Below the pieces are notes generated by a model that searched no databases, had not been told where the DNA came from, and worked only from the letters and a program-made list of their open reading frames with translations. Made by a program: the position numbers and the translations under genes. Below, one piece after another: positions 13,417 through 25,806 of a stretch of 64,000 nt of DNA. Origin of the DNA: Eurosta solidaginis (Eukaryota; Arthropoda; Insecta; Diptera; Tephritidae); the NCBI RefSeq assembly GCF_040869045.1, contig NC_090322.1, positions 80,065,675 to 80,129,674 of the forward strand, in the 5' to 3' direction. Position 1 is the stretch's first letter. Every line of letters starts with the position of its first letter.

Positions 13417-15979
13417 TCGTGCCGTATTTCTCCAAAAACTCTTTGAATATTTCCGAGACGAATTGTTTGCCGTTGTCCGAATGGACATATTCGGGCACAC
13501 CAAACACGTGAAAGACTTCTTTCTCTAAAAATTTTATAACCTCATCTGAAGTGGCCCTTCTCATAGGTTTTAAAAACACAAACTTAGTAAAGTGATCTAG
13601 ACAAACCAATACATTCACGTTACCATCACTAGAACGAGGATAGGGACCCATAAAATCAATAAAAATACGCTGGAAAGGTCGTTCTGTGACTTTTTGTTTC
13701 CCCATTAATGGTTGTTTAAAAACGTTTTGTGTTTTATTTGCTTTGCAAGTTTCGCAGTCTTTAACGAATACACATACATCGCTTGCCATGCCTGGCCAGT
13801 AATATTTTTGACGTAGTCGGGATAGCGTTTTGTGGATACAACCATGACCGGCGGACGCTGAGCTGTGAGACGACTCTACCAGCCCCGGTCGCAATTCCGA
13901 CGGTACCCATAGCTTCCAGGTCTGGTCCGCTAGAAGATCATCCCCCCTGTCGAATTGCGTCCGTTTGTAAACGTAACCGTCCGATAAACCAAATCCGGTA
14001 ACTTGTCTTTATTCTCGGTCACCGTCTTTTTCAACTCCGTATACTCCTCCGACTCGAAGCCCGGTGACTCGAGACATACGTCGATGGCTCTGTCGTTCGT
14101 CTGGATTTCGTGCGTGTGCATTCGTGAGAGTGTGTCGGGAACCACGTTTTGCGCACCTTTTCGATGTTGGATATCGAAATCATAACCCTGGAGTTTCAAA
14201 CTCCACCTTGCCAATCTCCCAGAAAGATCTTTCTGATTCATGAGCCATTTGAGGCTGGCATGATCAGTTATGATGGTGAACGGGGTTCCTTCTACATAAG
14301 GTCGGAATCTTTTAACACTCACGATCGCAGCATAGCATTCTAGTTCTGTTATGCTGTAATTCTTCTGCGCTTTATTTAGTTTTGCCGAAACCTAGGCAAT
14401 CGGTCTTTCGTTCTGGTCATCGTCTAGTTGGAACAAAACCCCTCCCACTCCATCCGTTGATGCATCACATTGAATATATAGACGACGCTTAAAGTCAGGA
14501 TGTGTGAGCACCGAAGCAGAAACCAAACTCTTCTTTAAAATTTCAAATGATTTTATTGCTTCTTCCGTCATTGCAAACTTTTTGATTTTGTCTTTCTTGA
14601 GGCAGTCGTGCAGCGGGGCTGCAATAGTCGCATAGTCCTGTATGAAACGTCGGTACCAGCCCGATATACCCAGGAACCGTCGTAGTTGCTTCGGGGTTTT
14701 CGGAACTGGAAAGTCCCTCACAGCCACCACTTTATTGGCGTCTGTCCTAATACAACCATCCCCGACTACGTACCCTAGATATTGAACTTCTTTGAAACAA
14801 AACTTGCTCTTTTCGACATTAATTGTTAACTTAGCCTCGCGAAGACACCGAGCGACCTTCTCCAACAGACACATATGGGACTCGAAATCTACAGAACAAA
14901 CTAATAAATTGTCAAGATAAACAAAAACACATTCACGTAAAGCGGCCGGAATGACCTTGTCCATGAGACGACACATTCGTTGTGCTGCATTGCACAACCC
15001 GAAAGGCATGACGGTAAATTGGTAAAGGGGTCGGCCAGGGACAGTAAAAGCAGTCTTTTCTCTTGACTTCTTCTCCAGAGGAATCTGCCAGAAAGCGTCC
15101 TTCAAATCTATCGCGGAAATAAATCGTGTATTTTGTTAGTCGGCTGAGGATTCCATCAATGTGGGGTAAGGGGTAGGCATCCTTAATTGTTCGTTCGTTG
15201 ACTTTGCGAGCGTCAAGGCACAAGCGGTTTTTCGTCCCTTTTATTACCAGTGATACCGGCGAATTCCAGCTGCTGTTGGACTCCTCAATGACTCCCATGT
15301 CCAACATTCGATCTAACTCTGCGTATATGAGTTTTTGGATAGCGGGTGAAATCGGGTAATGGCGCTGCTTTACTGGCAGATTCTCGTCAACCACCTCGAT
15401 AACGTGTTTCTCCTTAACTGTTTGGCCTAACCCTAATACCGCGAAGGACGGGAACTGGGCTTTCACACGCTCCAACCTATTATTTTGCTCCGGCGTCAAA
15501 AAGTGCTGCACAGCATCGAAAGACAAGTCACCCTCGGCGGGAACGAGCTCCGCCACACTGGCACTATTCACACTACCACTCACACCCTTACTTACAACAC
15601 TCATACCGAAAGCCTGCCAAAAATCTATCCCAAAATATACTTCCTGTTGCAGATCAGGAACTATCAAAAATTCTAATTCCCTGGTCGTATTATCCCACTC
15701 GACTGGTAACATTATGACACCTACCACGGCGGTTTCCTCCCCGTTCGCGGTCCGGATATTTTGGCCCCTGATTGGCACAATCAATGCCTCTTTACTGCAC
15801 AGTAGTTCCGCTGAGCCTTTCCCTAAACAGCTGGGACTCGCCCCTGAGTCCAAGAGAGCTAAAACTTCCCTACCTCCTATCGCGGTTTTGGCGAAAAATC
15901 TATTGTCACCTTTTACAGTGACAATTGTCGCGACAATTTTGCTGCGCAACTTCTTAAAATATCTCATTTTCTCCCTCAT
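13417..15979 (-). pseudogene. pol: pol of the minus-strand gypsy element (PR-RT-RNase H-IN)
   Basis: Opens at about 15979. An aspartic protease motif LLDSGASPSC sits around residue 44. RT follows (KQRHYPISPAIQ, then after a frameshift near 15115 DAFWQIPL and MPFGLCNAAQ). The catalytic box reads YLDN instead of YLDD: the codon at 14908-14910 is AAT on the minus strand, one transition away from GAT, and would abolish polymerase activity. RNase H begins at IQCDAS, is interrupted by an in-frame TAG near 14390, and continues with TDHASLKWL and DTLSRM. After a further frame change the integrase has the HHCC region (YYWPGM, CETCK) and two of the three DDE residues (FIDFMGP, HSDNGKQF); the glutamate is lost in the truncation at 13417. 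Confidence 0.87.
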
Positions 15980-16163
15980 CTTATGAATCTTCTCAAAATT
16001 TCTCTTTTTCCTATTATTACTTATGGTTTCACAAAATATCCTTCTTCTTGCTTCTTCATACTCTATCTTTCTTTGGTGTAAACTCTTTACTTCGCGTTTT
16101 CCACCATCCCTTGTGGTTTCTTAACCTCCTCTCTCTGTTCTATTTCTCCTTTCTTCAAAATTT

Positions 16164-17809
16164 TCATTTCAGGTTTGCCGGGTTGCCTATCTCCTGGCTG
16201 GAGTCCCTGGTCAACTCCGCCAGCCTCGGGTTTCCCTGTTTGGGCTTAAACACGCAAAAGGACGAATCACTTCCACACGCAAAACAGACCATATTGTGGA
16301 ACGAGGACGAACATTTATTTGGTTTTTGTGCTTCTGCCGGGTTTTTCACAAAGTGATCCACCGGCATACCGCACGAAAAACACAACATCAAGTGGAAGGG
16401 TGATGCACAAAAGGAATTGACGGTAGAGTTGGACACGGAAGGACTAACAGAAGGACGAACACTATTGGGATTGGCTGTGGTTTGGTGTTGGGGTAAGGAT
16501 TGGGATTGGTGTTGGGGTGGGCGATGCTTCTAACTTCCTCTCTCCCAGTATATCTGGCTGTTCGAACCCTATCTCATTAACTGGTCTGGACCGGTTCTTA
16601 TTTTCCCTAATGAGTTTTTCCGCTCTCTTACACTCAGCTTTGAGCTCCGCCAACGAGTCCATTTTAATGGCGAAGGTTAGGTTGGCTAGGTACGGTTTAA
16701 GATTTCCCCTAATTATGCCAACCAATTCCCTCTCAGGGATCCTCTTCCGCAAACGGAACTTCGGGTTGTGGACTTCGCTATAAAAGTCGTCGAAAGCTTC
16801 TGCGGGCTGCTGTTTCCGTTCCATTATTTCACGGATTATTTCATAGTCGGACTCGGCGGGCTTGAAGTGACTTAGCAGTTCTGCTTTCAGACCAAAATAC
16901 CCAAAATCGGGATCATCGGAATGGTCTTCGAGCACCTGCCAATACCACTTCAAGGCACCGCCGGAAACCAGACAATGAAAGTCCGTGAACAACTGGTAGT
17001 AGGAGATGTTGTGTTGTTCCCGCATTCTCTCTACCCGGAATACGAAGCTTTCGACGCTCATTGCCTTGTTTGGCACATCAACACTTGTCCAAATCTAATT
17101 TTTTCCACCTTGGAGGGTTACCACCGTCCCGCTCGGCAGTCCGATTGGTATTCGGCGTACCGTCACGAGCAGTAGTTTCCCCCCTCTGGTTTTGAGGTTG
17201 TGGCGTTGATGCCACGGCGGACCGATGTCCCGAAGGTTGCGCGGAAGCCTCCATATCCGCTACGCGACCACCAAGGATATCAACATTGGTCTTAATGCTC
17301 CTGACCTCCCCTGCCATTTGCACAACCAAGTCTTGTTGTTGCGCCAACATAGCCATCATTCGGCTCAGCTGTTCGACATTGGTGTCTTGGCGGGTGGCTT
17401 CAGGAAGAGGGGCATCAAGACCTCTGGGATCCCCTACTGGTGCGCCCATCACTGGAACATCGCCCCCTCGGGCACCCTCATCTCCGCTATCCGACATTTG
17501 GCACACCAAATCGATCTTCTGGGAAAAGTTCAATGAATTTTCAGCCTCACTGACTGACACCCCGTTCGCGACAGAGATCCTAATCGGGCGTTCAGGGCCA
17601 AAAGATCCGAAGATCCGCGACGCGCACCTATTAAAATAGTCTGTGGGCACAAAGTCGACGGCCCTCGGAATACAAGTGGCGATCTGGTTGAAAACTGAAC
17701 CCACGATTTGATTTTCAAGCGCTCGAGTGTGACTTCTCGTAATGCGCCTATCGGAATTTAAAATCCCCAATCCCCCAATTACGCGGTTCTCTGTCTCTTT
17801 ATCAGACAT
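16164..17809 (-). pseudogene. gag: gag of the minus-strand gypsy element
   Basis: Starts at ATG 17809 (MSDKETENRV) and runs 243 residues to a stop at 17078, then continues in another frame from 17076 to 16462 (MSVESFVFRVERMREQ, WYW, LKPYLANLT), which is the capsid-like part. A further frame change near 16450 leads to two zinc-knuckle-like motifs at 16164-16436: CFSCGMPVDH and CFACGSDSSF. Both knuckles have lost standard CCHC spacing or residues. Capsid-type proteins of this family assemble the virus-like particle in the cytoplasm; the knuckles normally bind RNA. Two frameshifts make this a pseudogene. The TGATG overlap at the first break could be read as a stop-start, but a frameshift is simpler. 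Confidence 0.8.
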
Positions 17810-18809
17810 TCACTGTCTGAACAATAGATTTATGTCAAAAATTTGAAAAAAAAAAATAAAATAAAAGAATCTATTTAGCCAGACACCCTAATATATCCAA
17901 GGACACGATATCCAAACCGCATCCCAAATGGAAAAAAAGAAGAGAAAAAAAAATTATGCGAAAAAGAAAAAAATGAGATGCAAAGAAAATATCCCGATAA
18001 AAACAATCTGTTTGTACTTGCAGATCCAACAAATAATAAAAAAGTAAATACTATAAGATAACAGGTCCAAATTCACCCAAAACCCAATAAAAAAATATAT
18101 AAATAAAGGATATTAAATAATGGATATAAAAATTACAATATATGTATGTATATAAAAATTCAATTCAATTATTAAGTGATAGGTTTGTGTGTATGTATGT
18201 ATGTGTATGGTAATTCAAGTGATTTGTGGATTTATGCGTATGAGGAAAAAAAAAACTTACACGCTAGTATCAAAAACAAAAATGCTTAAGTATATAAAAA
18301 AAATTTATTAAAACTGAAGTTAAATTCAGGGGCTATGTGCGTGTGTGTGTATGTGAGAATTAAAACAAGGATTGTTTGGGTGTAAAATATTATGTATATG
18401 CTAATCGAAACATAGAAACTTAGGACTTGGAAAAGGGAGAATTCAAATTATATGTTGGCTTGTGTGTGTATGCGTCGCAAGACAAACCTTTTTTTTTCTG
18501 CCTTAAACGTCTCGTATCCAACCCAAAAATATGATCCAAAACCAAAAACAAAATAACTCAGGGATCAAAAATTAAATGCGAATAATATTTTTGATACCTA
18601 GTGATCTAGGTTTGACGATTTAAGGGTCTGACCCAGAATCCAAAAAAAAATACCTCAGGGATAAAACTGAAAACAAAGTTAAACTAAAACTAAAACCAAT
18701 CTCCAACACTACGTTTGTGTGGGTGAGCTAGTTGGATGTAAATTTTCAAAAAAAAAACGCAATTCAAGTAAGATGTTTGGAAATAATCCTCCTAAGAAAT
18801 ATTCAGTAA
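17810..18809. other. Noncoding A-rich stretch between two gypsy elements
   Basis: No coding signal on either strand. It contains A runs, GTGTGTATGTATGT-type simple repeats (near 18190 and 18340) and a twice-used CTCAGGGAT motif (18558 and 18654). It may include the leader or LTR remnants of one or both neighbouring elements, but I found no matching LTR pair and no clear tRNA-complementary primer site. Confidence 0.6.
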
Positions 18810-21800
18810 AAAAAATTTGATAAAATCAATAAACTTAATTTTCTTATCGATACCGGCGCAGTTGTATCAGTTATTCCTTTTTCTAAATTTAAAATTTATA
18901 AAAGAAATTCGGATCTTACTTTGACCGCAGCCAACGGTTCTTCAATTGAAACTTTCGGTACAAAACTACTTAAAATTGATTTAGGTTTAAGAAGAGATTT
19001 TGAATTTCCATTCATTATTGCGAACATTGATACACCAATTTTAGGAGCAAACTTTTTAGAAAAATTCGGAATTATTGTCAATATTAAAAATAAAGAAATA
19101 ATGGATTCTACTACAAAAATTAAAGTTGCTGGATCCTCTGGATTTTCTGATATTTTCTCACTCAAAATTCCTATTGTCGAAAATAAGTTTTCAAAATTAC
19201 TTAACGAATTTCCATCTATTACCTGTGAACCAGATTATACTAAAAAAGTTAAACACCATACGGTTCACAGGATAGAAACAAAAGGTATTTTACCATTTTC
19301 GAAACCCAGACGTCTTGATCCAATCAAACTTAAAATTGCTAAAGCTGAATTTGAATTTTTAGTTAAAACGGGTATATGCAGACCCTCAAATTCTCCTATT
19401 GCATCTCCATTTCATCTCGTTAAAAAAAAAGAACCAAATGATTGGAGACCTTGCGGAGACTATCGAAGACTTAATTTTATTACTACACCAGATCGGTATC
19501 CTTTACCACATATTCACGATTTAACAATTGATTTAAAAAACAAACAATTTTTTTCCAAAATTGATCTTGTGCGTGCTTACCACCAAATTCCAATGGCAGA
19601 AGAAGACATTCATAAAACTGCAATAACTACCCCTTTTGGAATGTTTGAATTCGTAAGAATGCCTTTCGGTTTACGAAACAGTGCTCAAACTTTCCAACGC
19701 TTTATTAATGAAGTATTTTCTGATTTCGATTTTGTATTTACATACATTGATGACATTCTTATTGCCAGTGATAATGAAGATCAACATATAAATCGTTTAA
19801 AATCAGTTTTTAAAAGACTTGAAGAATATAATTTAAATGTCAAACCTTCAAAATCTGCTCTCGGTGTAAATAAATTAAATTTTTTAAGTTACGAAATTTC
19901 AGGCGAAGGTATTAAACCATCTTTAGATAGAATTGAAATCATAACAAATTTTGAAAAACCAATTTCTATAAATAAATTACAAAAATTTTTAGGTATGATA
20001 AATTACTATCACAGATATATTAAAATGTTAGCAACAGAACTTAGTCCTCTGCATGAAATGTTAACACATGCAATTAAAAACAAACTCAAACAATCAAATT
20101 GGACAAATGAAACCACAACAGCTTTCGAAAATGTTAAAAAACTTTTTGCTAAAAATACTTTACTTACACATTTCGACAAAAATGGTACTTTATCATTAGC
20201 AGTAGATGCATCAAATGTTGCTATTGGAGCAGTTCTTCAACAAACTAGCAATAATATACTAGAACCCTTAGCTTTTAGAACTTTTGGCAATTTATAATTC
20301 AATTAAACATTTTAAAAATTTTCTTGAAGGTAGAACTTTTACAATTTATACTGATCATAAACCTTTAATTCATGTTCTAAATTCTAAAGTAGATAGATCT
20401 CCTCGTCAACTACGTCATCTTGAATATATTGCTCAATTTACAAATGATATTCAATATATACGTGGAAAAGACAACATAGTTGCCGACACACTTTCCCGTA
20501 TTCCAGAAATAAATGCGATTTCAACTCAAGATATAAATTTAGAAACTTTATATAAAGAACAACAAACTGATACATTTTTACAAAAAACCATTTCTGATCT
20601 AAATTCTAAAAATAATTTAAAAGAAATTCATATTCCAGTTATTAATTGAAACATATGGTGTGATGTTTCTCTACAACCTTTTCGCCCTTATGTTCCACAT
20701 TCTATGAGAAGAATTATATTCGACAAAATTCACTCATTATCTCATCCAAGTATAAGAACAACTAGAAAATTAATTCAAAATAAATATTATTGGTCTAACA
20801 TGCGTAAAGAGATTAACGATTGGACTTCATCTTGCATCAATTGTCAAAAATCCAAAATTTCAAGACATACTAAATCTCCTATCCAAAAAATTCAAATACC
20901 ATCAGGCCGTTTTGAACATATTCATATGGATATTGTTGGACCTCTTCCAGTTTCAAATGGAAATTGTTATATTTTAACAATTATTGACAGATTTTCACGT
21001 TGGCCTGAAACTTATCCACTTAAAGATATTTCAACAAATACTATAGTAAAAACTTTTATTCAAAATTATATACCACGATTTGGTATACCATTGAATATTA
21101 CAGTAGATCAAGGTTCACAATTCACCTCAAAATGTTTTACGGAATTAACTAAACTTTTAGGTTCTCATAAAATTCATACATCTCCTTACCATCCCCAAGC
21201 AAATGGCATGATAGAGAGATTTCATCGAACTTTAAAAGCAGCAATTATAGCATCAAACGACTCGGTTCATTGGTCTGACATTTTACCATTCATTCTACTT
21301 GGTTTACGAACTTCTATTAAAGAAGATTTAAAATGTTCATCTGCTGAACTTGTTTATGGCCAAACACTTAGAATACCTGGTTAATTAATTATTTCAAATA
21401 GTAATAAAGAACATGATTTTTCTAATGACGCTCTTCATAAAATAAGAGATTATTTTTCGCTTGTTCGTTCTAAAGTTTTTCATAATAACAAAGAAAATTT
21501 TTTCGTTCCTAAACAATTAGAAAATTGTGAGTATGTTTTTGTTAAATCTAATTTAGAATCACCTTACGAAGCACCTTTTAAAGTTATCTCTAAGAAACAA
21601 AAAACATTTACAATTCAATACAAAAATACTATTAAAAATATTTCAATTGATTTACTTAAACCAGCAAACATACTTATTAACACTAATTTAAATACAAATA
21701 CATTAAACAACAAAAAACAAAAAAGGTTACATTTAATATTAATTAATAATTTGTTTGTTTCAAATTTTCTTGGAGGGGGAGTAAATATAGTGTTAACTAC

Positions 21801-21819
21801 TTTGTACTCTTTACTTTAA
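18810..21819 (+). pseudogene. pol: Ty3/gypsy pol (CsRn1-like): PR-RT-RNase H-IN
   Basis: Open frame begins after TAA at 18807. Protease [13 protein letters not shown] lies at about 18840, followed by [13 protein letters not shown] and a long linker typical of the CsRn1 clade (from family knowledge). RT is complete: [24 protein letters not shown] and an intact YIDD near 19750. RNase H starts with [14 protein letters not shown] but a short deletion with frameshift near 20280 removes the segment before YNSIKHF; TDHKPLIHVLN and ADTLSRIP follow. Integrase has the zinc region (HSLSHPS, CINCQKSK), a DDE triad (MDIVGP, VDQGSQF, NGMIERFHR) and a C-terminal tail (SPYEAPFKV, IDLLKP). In-frame stops occur at 20647 (TGA) and 21382 (TAA); the frame then stays open to TAA at 21817. 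Gag is absent, so the element is 5'-truncated. Confidence 0.9.
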
Positions 21820-21994
21820 TTTTTAAAATAGTTTTAATTGAGTTTTCGTGTTAACCTAAAATTTTGAATAACTTCAAAAAAAGAAAATTCTAATTAGTTG
21901 GAAAATATCTAAACTCAAAAATAAACAAAAATAAATTTTTATACTTAAAATCAAAATAAAAGATTTTTAAAATATCAACTTGAATGTTGATATA
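21772..21994 (+). other. Polypurine tract and probable 3' LTR remnant of the CsRn1-like element
   Basis: GGAGGGGGA at 21772-21780 follows the IDLLKP tail, where a gypsy polypurine tract is expected. The ~210 AT-rich bases after it, from about TGTTAACTAC at 21791, would be the start of a 3' LTR, cut off where S2 begins near 21995. No second LTR is available to confirm it. Confidence 0.5.
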
Positions 21995-24509
21995 GGCTGC
22001 AACAAATATCTTCGCCTAATGAGATAATAACACCTGATTGGCGCACTCAATTGACGGTGGTAAAGAGTAAAAACAACAAACAATAGAAAATGAGTTATAA
22101 GTACAAACTTGCAAAGTGCATTGATGGCCTGATGTGCTAAACGTCAAGCCTTCAATGTGTAGATCGCTGATGATAAACCGTCATGGGTTTTGAAATAGTC
22201 GGCTATACGTTCTATGAACTTTTATTTTTTCTAATTTACTCGTTTTCTATGTACAATAATTTCATGTAATATAACTTGTAAAATATACATTTTACAAAAA
22301 TAATAAACTTGGTCTTGAAGACAACAAATTAATATAATAATTAATTATTTACAGACCAGTAAAACCAAACATAACATTAAATACTTTCAGTCTACGGAAA
22401 AAGCACCCTGTAATTCTAACAAGTCTGATGAGATAATAGCACCCGATTGGCGCACTCAATTGACGGTGGTAAAGAGTAAAAATAACTAACAGTAGAAAAC
22501 AACTTATAAGTAGAAACTTGCAAAGTGCATTGATGGCCTGATGTGCTAAACGTCAAGCCTTCAATGTGTAGATAGCTGATGATAAACCGTCATGGGTTTT
22601 GAAATAGCCGGCTATACGGTCTATGAATTTTGTTTTTTTTCTAATTTACTCGTTTTCTATGTATAATAATTCAATGTAATATAACTTGTAAAATACACAT
22701 TTTACAAAAATAATAAACTTGGTCTTGAAGACAACAAATTAATATGATAATTGATTATTTACAGACCAGTAAAACCAAACATAACATCAAATACTTTCAG
22801 TCTACAGAAAAAGTACCATGGAATTCTAACAAAAGCAAGAGCTTAAAGAAAAACCACATGGGCTGCAAAAAAAATCTCCTCGCCTAGTGAGATATTAACA
22901 CCTGATTGGCGCACTCAATTGACGGTGGTAAAGAGTAAAAACAACAAACAGTAGAAAACGAGTTATAAGTAGAAACTTGCAAAGTGCATTGATGGCCTGA
23001 TGTGGTAAACGTCAACACTTCAATGTGTGGATCGCTGATGATAAACCGTCATGGGTTTAGAAATAGTCGGCTATACGGTCTATGAAACTTGATTTTTTTC
23101 TAGTTTACTCGTTTTCTATTTATAATAATTTAATATAATATAACTTGTAGAATATACATTTAATAAACTTGGTCTTGAAGACAACAAATTAATATAATAA
23201 TTAATTATTTATAGACCAGTAAAACCAAACATAACATTAAAAATTTTCAGTCTACGGAAAAATCACCCTTGAATTCTAACAAAAGCAAGAGCTTAAAGAA
23301 AAACCATATGGGCTACAACAAAAATCCTTATCTGATGAGATGATAGCACCTGATTGGCGCACTCAATTGACGGTAGTAAAGAGTAAACACAGCAAACAAT
23401 AGAAAACGAGTTATAAGTAGAGACTTGAAAAGTGCATTGATGACCTGATGTGCTAAACGTCAAGCCTTCAATGTGTGGATCGCTGATGATAAACCGTCAT
23501 GGGTTTTGAAATAGTCGGCTATATGGCCTAAGAACTTTGTTTTTTTTTTTCTTATTTACCCGCTTCTATGCATAATAATTTAATACAATATATCTTGTAA
23601 AATATATATTTTTCAAAAATAATTAACTTGGTTTTGAAGACAACAAATTAATATAATAATTAACTATTTACAGACCAGTAAAACCAAACATAACATTAAA
23701 TACTTTCAGTATACGGAAAAATCACCTTGGAATTCTAACAAAAGCAAGAGCTTAAAGAAAAACCATATGGGCTACAACAAAAATCCTCGTCTGATCAGAT
23801 GATAGCACCTGATTGGCGCACTCAATTGACGGTGGTAAAGAGTAAACACAGCAAACAATAGAAAACGAGTTATAAGTAGACACTTGAAAAGTGCATTGAT
23901 GACCTGATGTGCTAAACGTCAAGCCTTCAATGTGTGGATCGCTGATGATAAACCATTATGGGTTTTGATATAGTCGGCCATATGGCCTATGAACTTTGTT
24001 TTTTTCTAATTTACTCGTTTTCTGTGTATAATAATTTAATATAATATAACTTGTAAAATATACATTTTACAAAAATAATAAGCTTGGTCTTAAAGACAAC
24101 AAATTATTGTAATAATTAGTTATATACAGACCAGTAAAACCAAACATAACATTAAATACTTGCAGTCTACGGAAAAAGCACCCTGGAATTCTATCAAAAG
24201 CAAGACCTTAAGGAAAAACTATATGGATTGCAACAAAAACCCCTTCTGTTGAGATAATAGCACCTGATTGGCTCACTCAATTGACGGTGGTAAAGAGTAA
24301 AAACAACAAACAGTAGAAAACTAGTTATAAGTTGAAAGGTGCAAAGTGCATTGATGGCCTGATGTGCTAAACGTATTATTACCAGTAAAACCAAACATAA
24401 CATTAAAAACTTTCAGTCTACAGAAAACGTACCCTGGAATTCTAACAAAAGCAAGAGCTTACCGAAAACTATATGGGCTGCAATAAAAATCCTCGCCTGA
24501 TGAGATAAT
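21995..24509 (+). repeat. S2 array, left part (~5.5 units)
   Basis: Tandem units with the landmark CCTGATTGGCGCACTCAATT at about 22031, 22439, 22900, 23349, 23808 and 24260, giving spacings of 408 to 461 bp. The short 408-bp unit lacks a segment near 22420. Each unit also carries AGACCAGTAAAACC and AATTAATATAATAATTAATT. No coding content. The array is interrupted at 24510 by the Harbinger element and resumes at 27213. Confidence 0.93.
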
Positions 24510-24576
24510 CACACTTATCGCGAGTTTTGTTTTCACCTGAAAATATTCACAGTTTTTGTTCACCCTATTGCAGAGG

Positions 24577-25582
24577 ATGGCGAAAAAATTCTTCGTGATC
24601 GAAAAAGATTTCGCCTTATTGACAACTCTTTGTTCGGGCGAAATTGGGAAAACCCAAATTTATTCACTTATATTTTACAGGCGAACGAAAGCAAATCAAA
24701 ATGTGAGTAATTTTTTTTTGCATATTGATATTCTTACATATAATTTTATGTATTTTTATTATTAGGACTAAATCAATAAATAATGCGCAATCAGAAATAC
24801 TACTTGAAAAAATTATGCAAAATCCCGAAATTGCAAGAGGGTTTTCAAAAGAAAATCGGGAAAAAGTCGTGGACTTCTGGAAGCAGCTGAATTTATGTAT
24901 AAATAGCCTTGGTCCACCCATTAAGAGTGAAGCTGAGTGGTTTTTATGACAACGTATCTTTTTCTAGGTATGGAATGACCAAAAAAGATATGTACGGAAG
25001 AAGGCATCAAAAAATGCTATTTACGCGAGGGGGACAGGAGGCGGGCCCAACATAACACAAAAGCTTTCGACTGCAGAAGAGGCAATATACCAACTGCTGG
25101 ATTTAAAAGATTCAGTTGAAGGTATTCAAGACTCACATAGCTACGGAGTCCCTTCAAAAAAGGCCAAAATTAGTTCGCCAATCGAAATAGTGGCGGACAG
25201 TGAACCTGTTGATCTTGTTGGTGCTGAACGAGAATGTCCACCAAGCGATAGCAACACTCAGCCGGTTCTGAAAGTAGACCTAAGTCCAACAAAAAATGTA
25301 CAAACACAGAGTTAATTCGCAAGGAACTAGAGACTCAACGAGACCTATGTGGTAAATTGGGCGAAATTTTAGCAGAAATTAAACCAAATAACGATAGATT
25401 GTGCCATACCTCGATCGTATGTGCGATCTAAAAGAAAAAAGTGAGTTGAATTGAAAAAGCATAACCTGAAAATGGAAAAGTTGCGAAAACGTGAAATTGA
25501 GGAGCAAATTGAATTTAACCGACGGACGTTAGAGTTAAAAGAATTAAAAATTGAAATTTTAAGACGAAAAACCAAAGACTGA
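24577..25582 (+). pseudogene. Myb/SANT-like DNA-binding protein of the Harbinger element
   Basis: Homologous family: the accessory DNA-binding protein that partners the Harbinger transposase and helps nuclear import and terminus binding. Visible blocks are RTKANQN (before a GTGAGT donor near 24704), EILLEKIMQNPEIARGFS and NSLGPPIKSEAEW (24790-24940), then VWNDQKRY and YARGTGGGPNITQKLS from a TTTTTCTAG acceptor at about 24967. This is the helix pattern ending in the TGGGP motif of the family. A frame change near 25312 is followed by a basic coiled-coil tail (ELETQRDLCGKLGEI, then MEKLRKREIEEQIEF) ending at 25582, with a stop and frame change inside it. The start ATG at 24577 is uncertain, and exon 1-2 and 2-3 junctions do not join cleanly, so the gene looks damaged. 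Confidence 0.72.
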
Positions 25583-25806
25583 GTTTTAAATTTTTTCAAA
25601 TTTATTTTAAACGAATTTTCAATGAATGAGATAGTTATTTATTTATATATGTGTATAGTTTAGTGCAATGCGGTATTTGTGTTCCTTTTTTTGTACCATG
25701 AAATGAAGTATTGATGTTTGATTTTTGTAGAAATAAGTTTGATAACAAAGGCACCTTAATACTTTAAAATAAAAATAATGAATGAATTTAAATTAATATT
25801 TTTTAT

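Larger units (their letters stand above)
13417..17809 (-). mobile_element. Ty3/gypsy retrotransposon, 3'-truncated, degenerate
   Basis: Minus-strand element carrying gag (16164-17809) and pol (13417-15979) in the order gag, PR, RT, RNase H, IN. It is cut inside the integrase core at 13417, exactly where LINE copy A stops, so 3' pol and the 3' LTR are absent. I could not identify a 5' LTR or primer-binding site beyond 17809. Several frameshifts and stops show it is dead. Base composition is clearly more GC-rich than the flanking satellites. The gag resembles Osvaldo-like gypsy elements from memory of the family; this clade assignment is tentative. Confidence 0.88.

Noticed and set aside
17225..17639. 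Plus-strand frames opposite gypsy gag
   Set aside because: Antisense shadows of the gag frame at 17078-17809.
17810..18809. LTR of the minus-strand gypsy element
   Set aside because: No terminal TG/CA pair with a matching partner, and no primer site recognised; its 3' LTR is deleted so no comparison is possible.
21995..24509. CRISPR array
   Set aside because: Whole units of ~450 bp repeat with no short repeat/variable spacer pattern, and the window is clearly eukaryotic.
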